DNA from: Lachnospiraceae bacterium UBA7729
GTDB lineage: Bacteria > Bacillota > Clostridia > Lachnospirales > Lachnospiraceae
Reading direction: 5' to 3'
Length of the DNA: 64,000 nucleotides
Assembly: GCA_002482005.1 (NCBI GenBank)
Contig: DLFD01000069.1
Coordinates: forward strand, 1 to 64,000
Below the pieces are notes generated by a model. It did no database searches. It was not told where the DNA came from and saw only the letters and a program-made list of their open reading frames with translations. Positions 50,911 through 59,112 of this stretch are shown piece by piece. The position numbers and the translations under genes were made by a program. Every line of letters starts with the position of its first letter. The first letter of the stretch is position 1.

Positions 50911-52689
50911 ATGCCCAGCATGGTTTCGAAAGGACTTTCCTATCTCAGGGAAAGAGGACTGAAGGAATTTGCCTCGAGAGCTCTTGAAAAAGCAGCCGAC
51001 GCAGGATATGACTATAACCGGGCAGCGTCCTCCGGCAAGCTTACGCCTCTTGAGGCAGGCTACCAGAAAACGGTCCGCTTCCGGCAGATGCCTTCTGTCT
51101 TCGTCATGGTCCTGCGGGAGGAGGAAGCGATAAAGAACACTGAGGAGTACGCCCGGACTCTGCACAGCATCAGGCGGCAGACGTACGCGAGGACACAGAC
51201 TCTGGATGTCCTGAACACTCAGGTAAAAGAGGATGATCTGGTTGTCTTTGCGCGGGAAGGGGATATCCTTCCGGAACAGGCAGCCTTCGGGATCGTGAAG
51301 GCATCCGGAAGCGGGGCACTCTGCCTGTATACGGATGAGGATTCCTACCGGACCTGCAAGGCAGGAGGGAAAGAGACAGCGGTTTATGAAAAGCCGCTTT
51401 TCAAGCCGGATTTTGATCCGGACTATCTGAGGTCGATGAACTACATCGGCCGTCTTTTTGCAGTGAGGGCGAAAGTACTCCGGCTGGCCATGAAGGGGGA
51501 AGAGATCTCTGCCTGGAAGCTGTATGACCTGGCGGCATATTACAGGATGGTCCTTGCATGTACCCGCCTTGCCGGGCAGATGGCTGCCGGGGACCTGTCC
51601 GGTCATTCGCCGCGTCAGAGGTCTTACGGAGATCCGACTCTGCGCGATGCATCGCGCAGGGCGATCGTTCATGTCCCAAGGGTGCTCTGTCATGCATACC
51701 GGGAGCCGGAAAAAGACGAGGAAGCTCTCCGGAAAGTCCTCAGGGAAGACCTTTCTCTGAGGAAGGAGAGAGGAGTCGTGGAGTACGGACCGGCCCCGGG
51801 AACTTATCATATCTATTATCTGCCGGAAGATGAGCCGCTTGTCAGCGTCGTCATCCCGAACCGGGACCATGCGGACCTTCTGAGGGAGTGCATCGGCTCT
51901 CTGGAGCAGTTTGCTTCCTGGGAGAATCTGGAGATCATTATAGCCGAGAACAGTTCCGGGGAAAAAGAGACTTTTGAGTATTACAGGAGCCTCGAGAGCG
52001 GGGAAGGCCACCGCTTCCCGGTGAAGATTGCCAGGTATCCGCATGAGGGCTTCAATTTTTCCGCGATCATCAATGAAGGGGTCCGTGCAGCCAGGGGGGA
52101 TTTCCTTCTTCTTCTCAATAACGATGTGACGGTGAAGACACCGGACTTCGCGGAACGCCTTCTCGGACAGTGCAGGAGGGAAGGGGTCGGCGCAGCCGGC
52201 CCGAAACTCCTTTATCCGGACGGGACGGTCCAGTCCGCCGGAATCGTTGCGGGGATCATGGGATTTGCGGGCTCCATGATGGTCGGTGAGCCTGGGGATG
52301 CGCCAGGCTACATGAACCGGGCTTCCGTGACGCAGCGAATGAGCGCCGTGACCGCCGCCTGCATGATGGTCACGCGAAGGGCATATGCAGAAGCAAAGGG
52401 TTTTGATCCTGCTTTTCAGGTAGCTCTGAACGACGTGGACTTCTGTCTGAGGCTCGGGATCTCCGGATGGAAGGTGATCTATGAGCCATCCGCTGTCATG
52501 GTCCACCATGAATCGAGAAGCCGGGGATATGAGACATCCAGGGAGAAAAAACAGCGTTTTGCCGCGGAGCAGAAGCTCTTCCGGAAGCGCTACAGAAGAC
52601 TCCTGAAGGAGGGAGACCCTTGTTACAGCCCGTCTCTTTCGCTGAGGAAATGTGATTATTCGCCTTCTTCTATGCCGGGCATCCTCTGA
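50911..52689 (+). CDS. GT2 glycosyltransferase with a degenerate N-terminal GT2-like half
   Basis: This 592-residue protein starts with an amphipathic leader (YLRERGLKEFASRALEKAAD) that resembles the leader of 54792-56666 (YLKHYGLHDFAVRVRERLAP). The N-terminal half keeps LCLYTDEDSYRTCKAGGKET and KPLFKPDFDPDYLRSMNYIG but has VVFAREGDILPEQAAF where the active relative has FMDHDDLIEPDALF. The C-terminal half is an intact GT2: VSVVIPNRDHADLLRECIGS, IIIAENSSGEKETFEYYRS, FLLLLNNDVTVKTPDF, GAAGPKLLYPDGTVQSAGIV and VALNDVDFCLRLGISGWKVI. The start is ATG 50911, after GGAGAG; a GTG at 50893 is in frame but overlaps the previous stop. Confidence 0.86.
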   Translation: MPSMVSKGLSYLRERGLKEFASRALEKAADAGYDYNRAASSGKLTPLEAGYQKTVRFRQMPSVFVMVLREEEAIKNTEEYARTLHSIRRQTYARTQTLDVLNTQVKEDDLVVFAREGDILPEQAAFGIVKASGSGALCLYTDEDSYRTCKAGGKETAVYEKPLFKPDFDPDYLRSMNYIGRLFAVRAKVLRLAMKGEEISAWKLYDLAAYYRMVLACTRLAGQMAAGDLSGHSPRQRSYGDPTLRDASRRAIVHVPRVLCHAYREPEKDEEALRKVLREDLSLRKERGVVEYGPAPGTYHIYYLPEDEPLVSVVIPNRDHADLLRECIGSLEQFASWENLEIIIAENSSGEKETFEYYRSLESGEGHRFPVKIARYPHEGFNFSAIINEGVRAARGDFLLLLNNDVTVKTPDFAERLLGQCRREGVGAAGPKLLYPDGTVQSAGIVAGIMGFAGSMMVGEPGDAPGYMNRASVTQRMSAVTAACMMVTRRAYAEAKGFDPAFQVALNDVDFCLRLGISGWKVIYEPSAVMVHHESRSRGYETSREKKQRFAAEQKLFRKRYRRLLKEGDPCYSPSLSLRKCDYSPSSMPGIL

Positions 52690-52758
52690 GACAGAAGGAA
52701 GCTGCAGGAAAAAGAAGGATTTCCTGGGGAAAAGTGCCGCTGAGTGCTGCGGGCTTTC

Positions 52759-52787
52759 TTGCGGGATGCAGACGCTGATGCTATAAT
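52759..52787 (+). promoter_or_regulatory. Internal promoter before the EamA-like pair
   Basis: TTGCGG (52759-52764), 17 bases, perfect TATAAT (52782-52787) with an extended TG at 52779-52780. It would give the EamA pair, wecE and later genes a second source of transcript. The 170-base gap holds nothing else clear; a weak hairpin with a bulge lies near 52736-52758. Confidence 0.6.
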
Positions 52788-52861
52788 ACTGATTCAGGTA
52801 TGCCTGGGGGAAAGTGCGCCCAGAGCCTGAAAAAACCGGAGATGGGAGAGTCATTCACAAT

Positions 52862-53266
52862 ATGAAGAAAAAAAGAGGGCTTGAAGTATCGCCTTTCTGG
52901 TTTCTTGCACTTCATCTTAGCCTGGTCGTGAACTCGATCCAGGGAGTTTTTTCGAAGCTTGCGGGAAAGCAGGAAACGATGTCTCTGAAGTGGATACTCT
53001 GCTTTGGGATGATGTTTCTTACGATGCTCGTCTTTGCGCTTGCCTGGCAGCAGGTGCTGAAGCACATGTCGCTTACCTTCGCTTTCACGAACAAGCCGAT
53101 CACGATCATCTGGGGACTGGTGTGGGGCATCACGGTGTTCGGGGAGCATGTCTCTCCTAACATGGTGATCGGCTCTATCGTCATCCTGATCGGGATCATG
53201 GTAGGAGTCAGCGGCGGCGCGTCAGACGGGAAGAAAACCGGCAGAGAGAACGGGGAGGTGTCGTGA
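52862..53266 (+). CDS. Small EamA/ArnE-like membrane protein (first of a pair)
   Basis: This 134-residue protein has four predicted membrane spans: SPFWFLALHLSLVVNSIQGV, LKWILCFGMMFLTMLVFALA, FAFTNKPITIIWGLVWGITV and MVIGSIVILIGIMVGVSGGA. It has the half-size EamA/SMR layout of ArnE- and ArnF-type subunits, which move undecaprenyl-phosphate-linked amino sugars across the membrane. The start at 52862 (MKKKRGLEVSP) has a plausible but somewhat distant GGGAGAG. Its stop and the start of the next gene share one base (TGATG), so the two are coupled, as expected for a hetero-dimer. Confidence 0.75.
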   Translation: MKKKRGLEVSPFWFLALHLSLVVNSIQGVFSKLAGKQETMSLKWILCFGMMFLTMLVFALAWQQVLKHMSLTFAFTNKPITIIWGLVWGITVFGEHVSPNMVIGSIVILIGIMVGVSGGASDGKKTGRENGEVS

Positions 53267-53619
53267 TGTTTGCGGGACTTGGAAAATATCTCCTGATCTG
53301 GATCATATCGGTCTTCATCTCTTCGATCGCCCAGGTTCTCCTGAAGCTGGAAGCCAACAAACCGCATGCATCCAGGCTGAAAGAGTACCTGAATCCATGC
53401 GTGGCCGGAGCTTACGGTATCTTTTTCGTATCTGTATTCATGACCTACTACGCACTGAAGTATGTACCGCTGACCTACTCGCCGATCGTTGAGCCTCTCA
53501 GCTACATCTTCGTCCCCGTGATCGGGGTGCTTCTTCTTAAGGAGAAGATCTCAAAGCGGAGGATTCTTGGAATGGCAATAATGATTGCAGGGATCGTGAT
53601 CTTTTCCCTGGGAAAGTAA
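53266..53619 (+). CDS. Small EamA/ArnF-like membrane protein (second of a pair)
   Basis: This protein of 117 residues has four spans, starting LGKYLLIWIISVFISSIAQV and continuing VAGAYGIFFVSVFMTYYALK, YVPLTYSPIVEPLSYIFVPV and RRILGMAIMIAGIVIFSLGK. The Pro-containing YSPIVEPLSYIF and the closing GxxxIxxGIxxFSLG match the SMR/EamA half-repeat. ATG at 53266 has GGAGG 9 bases upstream; a GTG at 53263 is also in frame. It precedes wecE by 14 bases. The position suggests flipping of a lipid-linked amino-deoxysugar, but this is inference. Confidence 0.77.
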   Translation: MFAGLGKYLLIWIISVFISSIAQVLLKLEANKPHASRLKEYLNPCVAGAYGIFFVSVFMTYYALKYVPLTYSPIVEPLSYIFVPVIGVLLLKEKISKRRILGMAIMIAGIVIFSLGK

Positions 53620-53633
53620 TTAGGAGGACAATA

Positions 53634-54767
53634 ATGATAGATTTCAACAGACCGCCTGTAGTCGGTACGGAACAGAAGTATTTTCAGGAAGCACTTGAGA
53701 ACGGCAAACTCTGCGGAGACGGACCGTTCACGAAGAAGACGTCTGCCTGGTTTGAAAAAAGATTCGATGTGAAGTACTGCTATATGACCACATCCTGCAC
53801 ATCAGCTCTTGAGATGGCCAGCTGGCTCTGCGACCTGAAGCCGGGTGATGAGGTGATCATGCCGTCCTACACATTCGTCTCGACGGCAGATGCCTTTGTG
53901 CTCCGCGGGGCAAAGATCGTGTATGTCGATGTTGACCCGAAGACCATGGATATGAATGCAGACCTGATCGAGGCTGCGATCACCGAGAAGACCAGAGTGA
54001 TCTGCCCGGTCCATTATGCAGGGGTAGCCTGCGACATGGACAAGATCATGGCGATCGCGAAGAAATACAGCCTGAAAGTCGTTGAGGATGCCGCGCAGGG
54101 CGTCAATGCATTCTATAAGGGAAAGCCGCTCGGGACCATCGGCGACTACGGGTGCTATAGTTTCCACGAGACCAAGAACTATTCCATGGGAGAAGGCGGC
54201 GCCATCGTATTCAGCAGAGATGAGGACCGCGAGAGGGCAGAGATCGTCCGTGAGAAGGGGACCAACCGGAGCAAGTTCTTCCGCGGCCAGATCGACAAGT
54301 ACACATGGGTCGACTATGGATCTTCCTATCTTCCGTCTGAACTGAACGTCGCATATCTGTGGGCCCAGCTTCAGCAGTTTGACGAGATCCAGGCTAAGAG
54401 GATGGCGATCTGGGATTATTACAACAGGACCCTTAAGCCGCTTGCGGATGCAGGCTATATCGAGCAGCCTTATGTGCCGGATTATGCGGAGCATAATGCC
54501 CATATGTACTATATCAAAGCGAAGGACCTGGAGACACGGACCGATATCATCCGCTACATGAAGGACAAGGGCGTGCTGACGGTGTTCCATTACATTCCGC
54601 TTCATCTTTCCGATGCAGGAAAGAGGTTCGGAAGGTTCTCCGGCGAAGATGTCTATACGACAAGAGAGTCCGAGCGTCTGATGAGACTGCCGCTCTTCTA
54701 TAACCTGAGGAAGGAAGACATGGAGTATGTCACACAGTGCCTTCTGAACTATCCGGGATTCAACTGA
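53634..54767 (+). CDS. wecE: dTDP-4-amino-4,6-dideoxygalactose transaminase (WecE/RffA)
   Basis: This PLP enzyme of 377 residues converts dTDP-4-keto-6-deoxyglucose to dTDP-Fuc4N with glutamate as donor. It matches enterobacterial WecE along its length: FNRPPVVGTEQKYFQEALEN, GKLCGDGPFTKKTSAWFEKR, LKPGDEVIMPSYTFVSTADA, VVEDAAQGVNAFYKGKPLGT, the PLP Lys in CYSFHETKNYSMGEGGAIVF, REKGTNRSKFFRGQIDKYTW and VFHYIPLHLSDAGKRFG. The rmlA and rmlB genes for the precursor are not in the window. AGGAGG lies before the ATG. It shows that the glycopolymer or a side branch carries a Fuc4N-type sugar. Confidence 0.93.
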   Translation: MIDFNRPPVVGTEQKYFQEALENGKLCGDGPFTKKTSAWFEKRFDVKYCYMTTSCTSALEMASWLCDLKPGDEVIMPSYTFVSTADAFVLRGAKIVYVDVDPKTMDMNADLIEAAITEKTRVICPVHYAGVACDMDKIMAIAKKYSLKVVEDAAQGVNAFYKGKPLGTIGDYGCYSFHETKNYSMGEGGAIVFSRDEDRERAEIVREKGTNRSKFFRGQIDKYTWVDYGSSYLPSELNVAYLWAQLQQFDEIQAKRMAIWDYYNRTLKPLADAGYIEQPYVPDYAEHNAHMYYIKAKDLETRTDIIRYMKDKGVLTVFHYIPLHLSDAGKRFGRFSGEDVYTTRESERLMRLPLFYNLRKEDMEYVTQCLLNYPGFN

Positions 54768-54791
54768 AGACAGTTTTGAAGGAGTGAATGC

Positions 54792-56666
54792 ATGGAATCG
54801 ATCCTCCGGAGAGTAAAGCCATATTATATCAGGAAGGCATTCCGCTACCTGAAGCATTACGGACTGCATGACTTTGCCGTCAGGGTGAGGGAAAGGCTTG
54901 CACCGGAGAATGTCCCTTACATGCCCTATTACAGGAAACACAGAGCTTCCGGGGAGGTTCTTGCCTCCCAGAGAGAGGAATACAGAGAATATATGGCAGG
55001 GAAGAGCGACAAAGAGCCGCTTTTCTCTGTTGTTGTTCCGGTCTACAGGACCCCTGAGAGGTATCTCAGGGAGATGGCCGGTTCCGTCCGCTGCCAGACT
55101 TTCGGAGACTTTGAACTTGTGCTTGCCAATGCGAGCCCCGGAGAAGAACCCGTAAGTCATATTCTGGAAGAGCTTGCTGAGGCGGACAGCCGTATCCGGG
55201 TGATCACTCTGAAGAAGAATGAAGGGATCTCCGGAAACACGAACGAGGCGATCGATGCTGCAAAGGGAGACTACGTCTGCTTCATGGACCATGATGATCT
55301 GATCGAGCCGGACGCTCTCTTTGAGGCATACCGGTGTATCCGTGATGCCGGACGACGAGGAGAAGATGCTCCTCTCCTGATCTATACGGATGAGGACAAG
55401 ATACGGGATGATGGCAGAGGAGGCTATGAGCATTATCAGCCTCACTTCAAGCCGGAGTTCAGCCTGGACCTTCTCAGATCGAACAATTACATCTGTCACT
55501 TTCTGATCGTGAAAAGAAGCCTGATCGGGGAGACCGGCGGGCTTGACAGGACATTTGACGGAGCCCAGGACTATGACTTTGTACTCAGGGTCACGGACAG
55601 GATCCGTGAAAGATATGGAGCAGGAAGTCAGAGGGGGATCGTGAGGATCCCGAAGATCCTCTATTCCTGGAGGGTCCATTCGGAATCGACTGCAGACAAT
55701 CCGGACAGCAAAGCTTATGCATATGAAGCCGGAAAAAGGGCTCTGGAAGCTCATCTTGCAAGATGCGGGCAGGAGGGGGAAGTTCTGCAGCTTCCGGACT
55801 ATGGATTCTACCGGATCCGTTATAAAACTGAGGGAAGCCCTATGGTTTCCGTGGTGGTCCCGAACTGTGAGCAGGCTGCTATGCTGCGGATGTGCATCGA
55901 TTCGATCCGGGAGCACACTGATTATGACAACTATGAGGTGATCGTTGTCGAGAACAATTCGTCCTCGCATGAGATCCTCAGCTACTATAAAGAGATCCAG
56001 GGCAAAGATCATGTCCGTGTGATCAGGTGGAAGGGCGGAGCTTTCAACTTTTCCTCTGTCTGTAACTTCGGCGCAGCAGCAGCGCACGGAGACTATCTGG
56101 TCTTCATGAACAATGACGTTCAGGTGAAGGACGGATGGCTCCGGGAACTTCTCGGGATCTGCCGAAGACCTGAGGTCGGTGCTGCCGGACCGAAGCTTTT
56201 CTATCCGGACGGAAAGATCCAGTCCGCTGGGATCGTGATCGGGATCGGCGATATCGCCGGCAGCCTGTTCACGGGTATGAGGGGGGACTTCGGGGGATAT
56301 CTGCACAAGGCATCTCTGCTGCAGGACCTGTCAGCCGTGACGGCAGCTCTGATGATGGTGAAAAGAGAGGCTTACGAGAAGGCAGGCGGTTTTGATGAAG
56401 AGCTTGCCGTGGCATTCAATGATGTGGATTTTTGCCTGAAACTGAGAAAACTTGGATATCTGGTCGTGTACGATCCTTTCGCTGAGGCGGTGCATCATGA
56501 GTCCGTTTCCCGTGGAGATGAGTATACGAAAGAGAAGGCGGAGCGTTACCGCAGGGAAGCAAGTCTCATGAAAGAAAGATGGGCAGAGTACTTCCGGAAG
56601 GGCGATCCGTACTACGATCCGAATCTGTCTCTGAAAAGGTGGGACTACTCTCTGAATGATGAATGA
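54792..56666 (+). CDS. Tandem GT2 glycosyltransferase (two intact GT2 domains)
   Basis: This protein of 624 residues has an amphipathic leader, then GT2 number one (about 75-340): FSVVVPVYRTPERYLREMAG, NEGISGNTNEAIDAAKGDYV, CFMDHDDLIEPDALFEAYRC, LLIYTDEDKIRDDGRGGYEH and FDGAQDYDFVLRVTDRIRER. GT2 number two (about 345-600) has VSVVVPNCEQAAMLRMCIDS, VIVVENNSSSHEILSYYKE, LVFMNNDVQVKDGWLREL and VAFNDVDFCLKLRKLGYLV. Both acidic motifs are present, so both halves may be active, unlike the two paralogues upstream. GAAGGAG precedes the ATG. It overlaps the next GT2 gene by 11 bases. Confidence 0.9.
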   Translation: MESILRRVKPYYIRKAFRYLKHYGLHDFAVRVRERLAPENVPYMPYYRKHRASGEVLASQREEYREYMAGKSDKEPLFSVVVPVYRTPERYLREMAGSVRCQTFGDFELVLANASPGEEPVSHILEELAEADSRIRVITLKKNEGISGNTNEAIDAAKGDYVCFMDHDDLIEPDALFEAYRCIRDAGRRGEDAPLLIYTDEDKIRDDGRGGYEHYQPHFKPEFSLDLLRSNNYICHFLIVKRSLIGETGGLDRTFDGAQDYDFVLRVTDRIRERYGAGSQRGIVRIPKILYSWRVHSESTADNPDSKAYAYEAGKRALEAHLARCGQEGEVLQLPDYGFYRIRYKTEGSPMVSVVVPNCEQAAMLRMCIDSIREHTDYDNYEVIVVENNSSSHEILSYYKEIQGKDHVRVIRWKGGAFNFSSVCNFGAAAAHGDYLVFMNNDVQVKDGWLRELLGICRRPEVGAAGPKLFYPDGKIQSAGIVIGIGDIAGSLFTGMRGDFGGYLHKASLLQDLSAVTAALMMVKREAYEKAGGFDEELAVAFNDVDFCLKLRKLGYLVVYDPFAEAVHHESVSRGDEYTKEKAERYRREASLMKERWAEYFRKGDPYYDPNLSLKRWDYSLNDE

Positions 56667-57696
56667 CAAGAAAAAGATTACGGTAGTGATACCAAATCTG
56701 AACGGGATGAAATACCTGGAAGGGTGTCTGGAGTCCCTGAGGAAGCAGACCTGGCAGGGGTTTGAAACGATCCTGATCGACAATGGTTCCTCTGACGGGA
56801 GCGTGGAGTATGTGCGCTCCTGTTTCCCGGAAGTCAGGGTGCGGGCTTATCACAGAAACACGGGATTCTGCCATGCAGTCAACGACGGGATCCTGCTTGC
56901 GAAGACACCCTATGTCCTGCTTCTGAATAATGATACGGTACTGGACGAAGATCTTCTGAAGAACCTTCTTTCGGCGATGGAAGAGGGCGGAGGGAAGGTC
57001 TTTTCGTGCTGCAGTAAACTTGTAAGCATGAAGCAGCCTGATCAGCTGGATGATGCGGGAGACTATATGTGTGCCCTTGGCTGGGCGTTTGCCAGAGGAA
57101 AAGGGCTTAGCAGCAGTCTTTACAATACAGAGGAAGAATGCTTCGCTTCCTGCGCTGCGGCAGCTCTGTACCGCAGGGAAATATTCGGACAGATCGGACT
57201 ATTCGATGAAAAACATTTTGCCTACCTCGAGGATATTGACATCGGCTGGCGGGCAAAGCGTCTCGGATACCGGAATCTGTATGTCCCGGCGGCGATCGTA
57301 TATCACGCGGGCAGTGCGACGAGCGGCTCCCGCTATAATGACTTCAAGGTGAGGCAGGCGGCCGGCAACAGCCTCTACATGAACTATAAGAACATGCCGC
57401 TGTGGCAGCTGGCTCTCAATGCCCCCATGATCACTGCAGGGATCCTGATAAAGGCAGTATATTTCACGAAGAAGGGTTTCGGGAAAGCCTATCTTTCGGG
57501 GCTGGCAAGAGGCATCGGGCTGATGCGGGGAGTCCGTCCGGGAAGCGGGGCGCCGGTGACGGAACAGATGCAGATCCGTATGAAGAATGCGGGCTTCTGC
57601 AGGAAGCCGTCCGAGGAGCCGAAACTTTCCGCTCTGATCAGGATCCAGATCGAATTGTTCAGGGGGCTGCTGCTTCTGACAAAGACCCGGAGGTGA
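56656..57696 (+). CDS. GT2 glycosyltransferase (WbbL/rhamnosyltransferase-like)
   Basis: This enzyme of 346 residues has a single GT2 domain: ITVVIPNLNGMKYLEGCLES, ILIDNGSSDGSVEYVRSCFP, HRNTGFCHAVNDGILLAKTP, YVLLLNNDTVLDEDLLKNLL, then ALYRREIFGQIGLFDEKHFA and YLEDIDIGWRAKRLGYRNLY. The pattern is that of rhamnosyl- and related deoxysugar transferases, but the sugar is not certain. The region after about residue 250 has a hydrophobic stretch (WQLALNAPMITAGILIKAVY) that probably binds the membrane. Two ATGs (56656, 56659) overlap the end of the tandem GT2 gene. Confidence 0.88.
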   Translation: MMNDKKKITVVIPNLNGMKYLEGCLESLRKQTWQGFETILIDNGSSDGSVEYVRSCFPEVRVRAYHRNTGFCHAVNDGILLAKTPYVLLLNNDTVLDEDLLKNLLSAMEEGGGKVFSCCSKLVSMKQPDQLDDAGDYMCALGWAFARGKGLSSSLYNTEEECFASCAAAALYRREIFGQIGLFDEKHFAYLEDIDIGWRAKRLGYRNLYVPAAIVYHAGSATSGSRYNDFKVRQAAGNSLYMNYKNMPLWQLALNAPMITAGILIKAVYFTKKGFGKAYLSGLARGIGLMRGVRPGSGAPVTEQMQIRMKNAGFCRKPSEEPKLSALIRIQIELFRGLLLLTKTRR

Positions 57697-57702
57697 ACCG
57701 GT

Positions 57703-59103
57703 TTGGTCAAAGATAATCAGAAATATTTCAACAGACTCCAGGTCGCGATCGATGCAGGCGTGACGGCAGTCTCATATGTCGCCGCATGGTGGCTGCAGTT
57801 TACTTTCTTCACTCCGAGGAGTGCAGGAAGACTTCCGGTTTCGACCTATATGCTGGCGCTGATCTTCGTCATCCCTGCATATCTGCTTCTTTACGATGGG
57901 TTCAGGCTGTATAAGCCGAAACGGATCTCCGGAAGAAGGGTCGAGGCAGGAAACATCTTTCTTTCCAACATGGTGGGCCTGCTTCTCTTCATCTTCGTGC
58001 TGTATGTCATCCGTGAGCAGAACTTCTCAAGACAGATGCTTTTCCTGTTTACCGGGATCAATTTTGCAGGCCTGGTGATCGAACGGAATTTCATCCGGAT
58101 CATCCTGCACAGGATCCGCCGCAGGGGAATGAACCTGAAGCATATGATGCTGGTAGGCTGCAGCAAGGCAGCGGAAGGTTATATCGGGCGGATCGCGCAG
58201 AATCCTCAGTGGGGTTATCAGGTCCATGGGATCCTTGATGACAATACACCGGTCGGGACATCCTACCATGATGTCCCCGTGATCGGAGGAACAGACGATA
58301 TCGAAAAAGTGCTGGAAAGCAATGATCTGGATGAGATCGCCATCACGCTCGGCCTTGCCGAGTACTATAAGCTGAGGAAGATCGTCGCGGCATGCGAGAA
58401 ATCAGGCGTCCATACTCAGTTCGTGCCGGACTATACGGATATCATTCCCTCCAAACCGTACACGGAGGACCTGCTTGGCCTTCCGGTCGTGAACATCCGA
58501 TATGTCCCGCTTTCCGATACCTTCAATGCTATGCTGAAGAGAGCATTCGATATCGTTGTGAGTATTATAGCCATCATCATCTTCTCGCCTGTCATGATCG
58601 GGACGGCGATCGCGGTAAAGGCTACGTCTCCCGGTCCGGTGATCTTCCGGCAGGAGAGAGTAGGTCTTCACAACCGGCCGTTTCAGATGTACAAATTCAG
58701 GTCCATGGAGGTGCAGAGTCCTGAGGAGGAGAAGAAAGGCTGGACCACGAAGGACGACCCGCGGGTCACCAAGGTAGGAAGGTTCATCAGAAGAACCTCC
58801 CTCGATGAGTTCCCGCAGCTGTTCAACGTTCTGAAGGGGGACATGAGTCTTGTCGGACCGAGACCGGAGCGGCCGCAGTATGTCGAGAAGTTCCGGGAGG
58901 AGATCCCGAGATATATGGTAAAGCACCAGGTACGCCCGGGGATGACCGGCTGGGCCCAGGTCAATGGCTATCGCGGCAATACCTCGATCCGCAAGAGGAT
59001 CGACTATGATCTTTATTATATCGAACACTGGACTTTCGGATTCGATATCAAGATCCTGTTTCTCACGGTATTCCGCGGTTTTGTGAACAAGAACGCTTAT
59101 TAA
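57703..59103 (+). CDS. Second polyprenyl-phosphate phosphoglycosyltransferase (WcaJ type, TTG start)
   Basis: This protein of 466 residues has about five membrane spans (one is TYMLALIFVIPAYLLLYDGF; another VGLLLFIFVLYVIREQNFSR), a nucleotide-binding-like domain (MLVGCSKAAEGYIGRIAQNP; VHGILDDNTPVGTSYHDVPV) and a C-terminal sugar transferase: RAFDIVVSIIAIIIFSPVMI, VIFRQERVGLHNRPFQMYKF, RTSLDEFPQLFNVLKGDMSL (catalytic Asp-Glu) and VGPRPERPQYVEKFREEIP. It starts a lipid-linked glycan, as the fusion at 39680 does, so the locus has two starting enzymes. The TTG at 57703 follows GGAGGTGA by 7 bases. An LCP gene follows 9 bases later. Confidence 0.92.
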   Translation: MVKDNQKYFNRLQVAIDAGVTAVSYVAAWWLQFTFFTPRSAGRLPVSTYMLALIFVIPAYLLLYDGFRLYKPKRISGRRVEAGNIFLSNMVGLLLFIFVLYVIREQNFSRQMLFLFTGINFAGLVIERNFIRIILHRIRRRGMNLKHMMLVGCSKAAEGYIGRIAQNPQWGYQVHGILDDNTPVGTSYHDVPVIGGTDDIEKVLESNDLDEIAITLGLAEYYKLRKIVAACEKSGVHTQFVPDYTDIIPSKPYTEDLLGLPVVNIRYVPLSDTFNAMLKRAFDIVVSIIAIIIFSPVMIGTAIAVKATSPGPVIFRQERVGLHNRPFQMYKFRSMEVQSPEEEKKGWTTKDDPRVTKVGRFIRRTSLDEFPQLFNVLKGDMSLVGPRPERPQYVEKFREEIPRYMVKHQVRPGMTGWAQVNGYRGNTSIRKRIDYDLYYIEHWTFGFDIKILFLTVFRGFVNKNAY

Positions 59104-59112
59104 GGAGTCTAT

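Noticed and set aside
50890..52854. Minus-strand open frame of 654 codons
   Set aside because: Shadow of the GT2 gene at 50911-52689. Low-complexity composition and no domain.
53802..56306. Minus-strand open frame of 834 codons opposite wecE and the tandem GT2
   Set aside because: It crosses two well-supported genes on the other strand and has no recognisable domain. Long antisense frames are common in this codon usage.
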